DNA of 8,393 nucleotides, from assembly GCA_964343505.1 (NCBI GenBank), contig CAYFJU010000091.1, forward strand, positions 1 through 8,393. The letters run 5' to 3'. This stretch comes from TCS55 sp964343505. Its GTDB lineage: Bacteria > Fidelibacterota > Marinisomatia > Marinisomatales > TCS55. Of this stretch, positions 6,988 to 8,393 are shown piece after piece (position 1 is the stretch's first letter; every line of letters starts with the position of its first letter). Made by a program: the position numbers and the translations under genes. The notes under the pieces were generated by a model. It was not told where the DNA came from, ran no database searches, and saw nothing but the letters and a program-made list of their open reading frames with translations.

Positions 6988-7953
6988 ATGAAACCATTAC
7001 GATTCTTTCTCTATTCCATCATTTTATTGGGTATTACCATTGCAGGCCCCAGAGAAAACTTCGCCCTGGTGATCCACGGAGGCGCCGGCACCATCCTGAA
7101 AAAGAATATGACGCCGGAAAAAGAAGCGTCCTATCGTGCCAAGTTGGAAGAATCCCTGAAGGCAGGATATGCGGTCTTGAATGCGGGCGGTTCCGCCATG
7201 GATGCAGTAGAAGCGGCGATCCACATTATGGAAGACTCTCCCCTATTCAACGCGGGAAAGGGTGCGGTTTTTACCAATGCGGGGACGAATGAACTGGACG
7301 CCGCCATCATGAATGGGGCCGACTTAAAAGCCGGTGCGGTGGCCGGAGTAAAAACAGTGAAAAATCCGATTACCGCGGCGAGAAAAGTGATGGAAGAAAC
7401 CTGGCACGTTTTACTGGCGGGCGAAGGGGCAGATAAATTCGCAGCAGAACAGGGCCTTGACATTGTGGACCCAAAATATTTTCATACAGAGCGTCGCTGG
7501 AAGGCCATTCAAAAAATGAAGGCCAATGAACAGAAAAAGTATGGCACCGTGGGCTGTGTGGCTCTCGATAAATCGGGCAATATTGCCGCAGGTACATCCA
7601 CGGGGGGTATGACCAATAAGCGTTGGGGGCGTGTGGGGGATGTACCCATTATCGGCGCCGGAACCTACGCCAACAATAAGACTTGTGCTGTCTCTGCCAC
7701 GGGTACGGGGGAATATTTCATCCGCGCTGCTGTGGGCCATGATATTTCTGCTCTCATGGAGTATAAACGATATTCTTTGAAAAAAGCATCGAAAAAGGTA
7801 ATCCAAAAAGTGGGGAAACTTGGGGGATCCGGCGGTGTGATTTCTATCGACAGAAAAGGCAATATTGCCATGCCATTCAATTCAAAAGGTATGTATCGTG
7901 GCTATATTAAAATTGACGGAAAACCCGTTACATTGATTTATAAGAACGAATAG
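6988..7953 (+). CDS. iaaA: Isoaspartyl peptidase / L-asparaginase (Ntn-hydrolase), exported
   Basis: Hydrolyses isoaspartyl dipeptides and asparagine. The precursor cuts itself to expose an N-terminal threonine. Residues 1-20 (MKPLRFFLYSIILLGITIAG) look like a signal peptide, so the enzyme probably acts in the periplasm or at the envelope; the E. coli IaaA that I recall lacks one. LVIHGGAG (27-34) and GGSAMDAVEAAI (67-78) are family motifs. FNAGKGAVFTNAGTNELDAAIM (87-108) belongs to the alpha subunit. The self-cleavage site is KYGTVGCVALD, between Gly186 and Thr187, with Thr187 the nucleophile. Substrate-binding elements are STGGMTNKRWGRVGDVPIIGAGTYA (204-228; Arg215) and ATGTGEYFIR (237-246); LGGSGG (278-283) and PFNSKGMYRG (296-305) follow. 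Length (321) is typical. It is last in the glyS operon. The related aspartylglucosaminidase activity is possible but less likely given the IaaA-like C-terminus. Confidence 0.92.
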   Translation: MKPLRFFLYSIILLGITIAGPRENFALVIHGGAGTILKKNMTPEKEASYRAKLEESLKAGYAVLNAGGSAMDAVEAAIHIMEDSPLFNAGKGAVFTNAGTNELDAAIMNGADLKAGAVAGVKTVKNPITAARKVMEETWHVLLAGEGADKFAAEQGLDIVDPKYFHTERRWKAIQKMKANEQKKYGTVGCVALDKSGNIAAGTSTGGMTNKRWGRVGDVPIIGAGTYANNKTCAVSATGTGEYFIRAAVGHDISALMEYKRYSLKKASKKVIQKVGKLGGSGGVISIDRKGNIAMPFNSKGMYRGYIKIDGKPVTLIYKNE

Positions 7954-7967
7954 TTTTAACCCATTTA

Positions 7968-8345
7968 TTACTTCACAATCGTTATGTAGGGATATCCAGT
8001 TTTTAACTTCGGTTCTATTTTAATAGTATTGTTATACCATACTTTTGTGAGGCCCAAAGAATTTTCACCCCGATACCATTCCGTATATACAGTATCAGTA
8101 TCATCATATATATCTAAATAAAATACGGTCTTTCCATACCCTTCATTGAAACTATCTGGCTCATGGGGGAATAATCTGACCAATTCATATTCACCTTCCC
8201 CGGGGTGTTCTTCATGATAAAGCATATAATCGAATGGTTTTTTCTCTCCATTTTTTATCGAATAAAAATTAAAATTATTTAATTCACGATTATTTAGGCC
8301 ATTACCATAGATAAGATTTTCACCGTTTTTATTTATAAATTTGGG
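7968..8345 (-). pseudogene. Uncharacterised AT-rich gene fragment lacking its 5' end
   Basis: The minus-strand frame is open from 8345 down to the TAA at 7968-7970, 125 codons. The only ATG in it is at 8223-8225 (giving 85 residues), with no ATG, GTG or TTG earlier. The residues before that ATG (KNGENLIYGNGLNNRELNNF and onward) read like ordinary soluble protein and run smoothly into YHEEHPGEGEYELVRLFPHE and the TVYTEWYRGENSLGLTKVWY segment. The coding region therefore probably began further right, and is cut by TGA at 8346-8348 and TAG at 8352-8354 in the same frame. It may be a pseudogene, a gene with a frameshift or sequencing error, or a short gene starting at 8225. It is rich in Tyr, Asn, Asp and Glu, has no cysteine and no membrane segment in the visible part; no family is recognised. 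It converges on the asparaginase gene with only 14 bases between stops and no visible terminator. Confidence 0.45.
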
Positions 8346-8393
8346 TCATGACTAGTTGAGCGGGTTATTTTGAAAGATTTTCAGCATAATTTG

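Overview
The window looks like a housekeeping stretch from a bacterium of the Fibrobacteres-Chlorobi-Bacteroidetes (FCB) side of the tree. The best guess is a Marinimicrobia (SAR406) or Ignavibacteria-like lineage. This rests on three things: a C-terminal FlgD-like / type IX secretion sorting domain with the YPNPFNPSTTI signature at the left end, a topoisomerase I with glycine/tyrosine C-terminal repeats in place of zinc fingers, and a single-chain glycyl-tRNA synthetase. The phylum call is inference from protein style, not from a marker gene phylogeny.

Layout, left to right: the 3' end of a secreted, surface-targeted protein (1-375, +); histidyl-tRNA synthetase hisS (426-1682, +); a short gap with an 8-bp-stem hairpin; topoisomerase I topA (1757-4276, +), overlapping by 4 bases a small membrane-anchored CcmH-like protein (4273-4698, +); a 199-base gap whose first half is a compound palindromic repeat and whose second half is an AT-rich leader; glycyl-tRNA synthetase glyS (4898-6235, +), overlapping by 4 bases a Bax inhibitor-1/YccA-type membrane protein (6232-6984, +), followed after 3 bases by an exported isoaspartyl peptidase/L-asparaginase (6988-7953, +). 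The last ~425 bases are AT-rich (about 32% GC by eye count, against roughly half in the genes to the left). They hold a reading frame on the minus strand that looks like the 3' part of a gene whose 5' part is missing or broken.

There are two probable transcription units on the plus strand, topA-ccmH-like and glyS-BI-1-asparaginase, with hisS either alone or reading into topA. They combine translation (two aminoacyl-tRNA synthetases), DNA supercoiling control, and envelope or periplasmic functions. No single pathway links them. hisS, topA and glyS have no well-placed Shine-Dalgarno sequence, whereas BI-1 and the asparaginase have clear ones.

I see no defence system, CRISPR array, phage or intact mobile element, and no convincing undescribed multi-gene system. 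The points most worth a second look are the CcmH-like protein with adjacent cysteines instead of CxxC and no ccm neighbours, the compound palindromic repeat behind it, and the broken AT-rich gene at the right edge.
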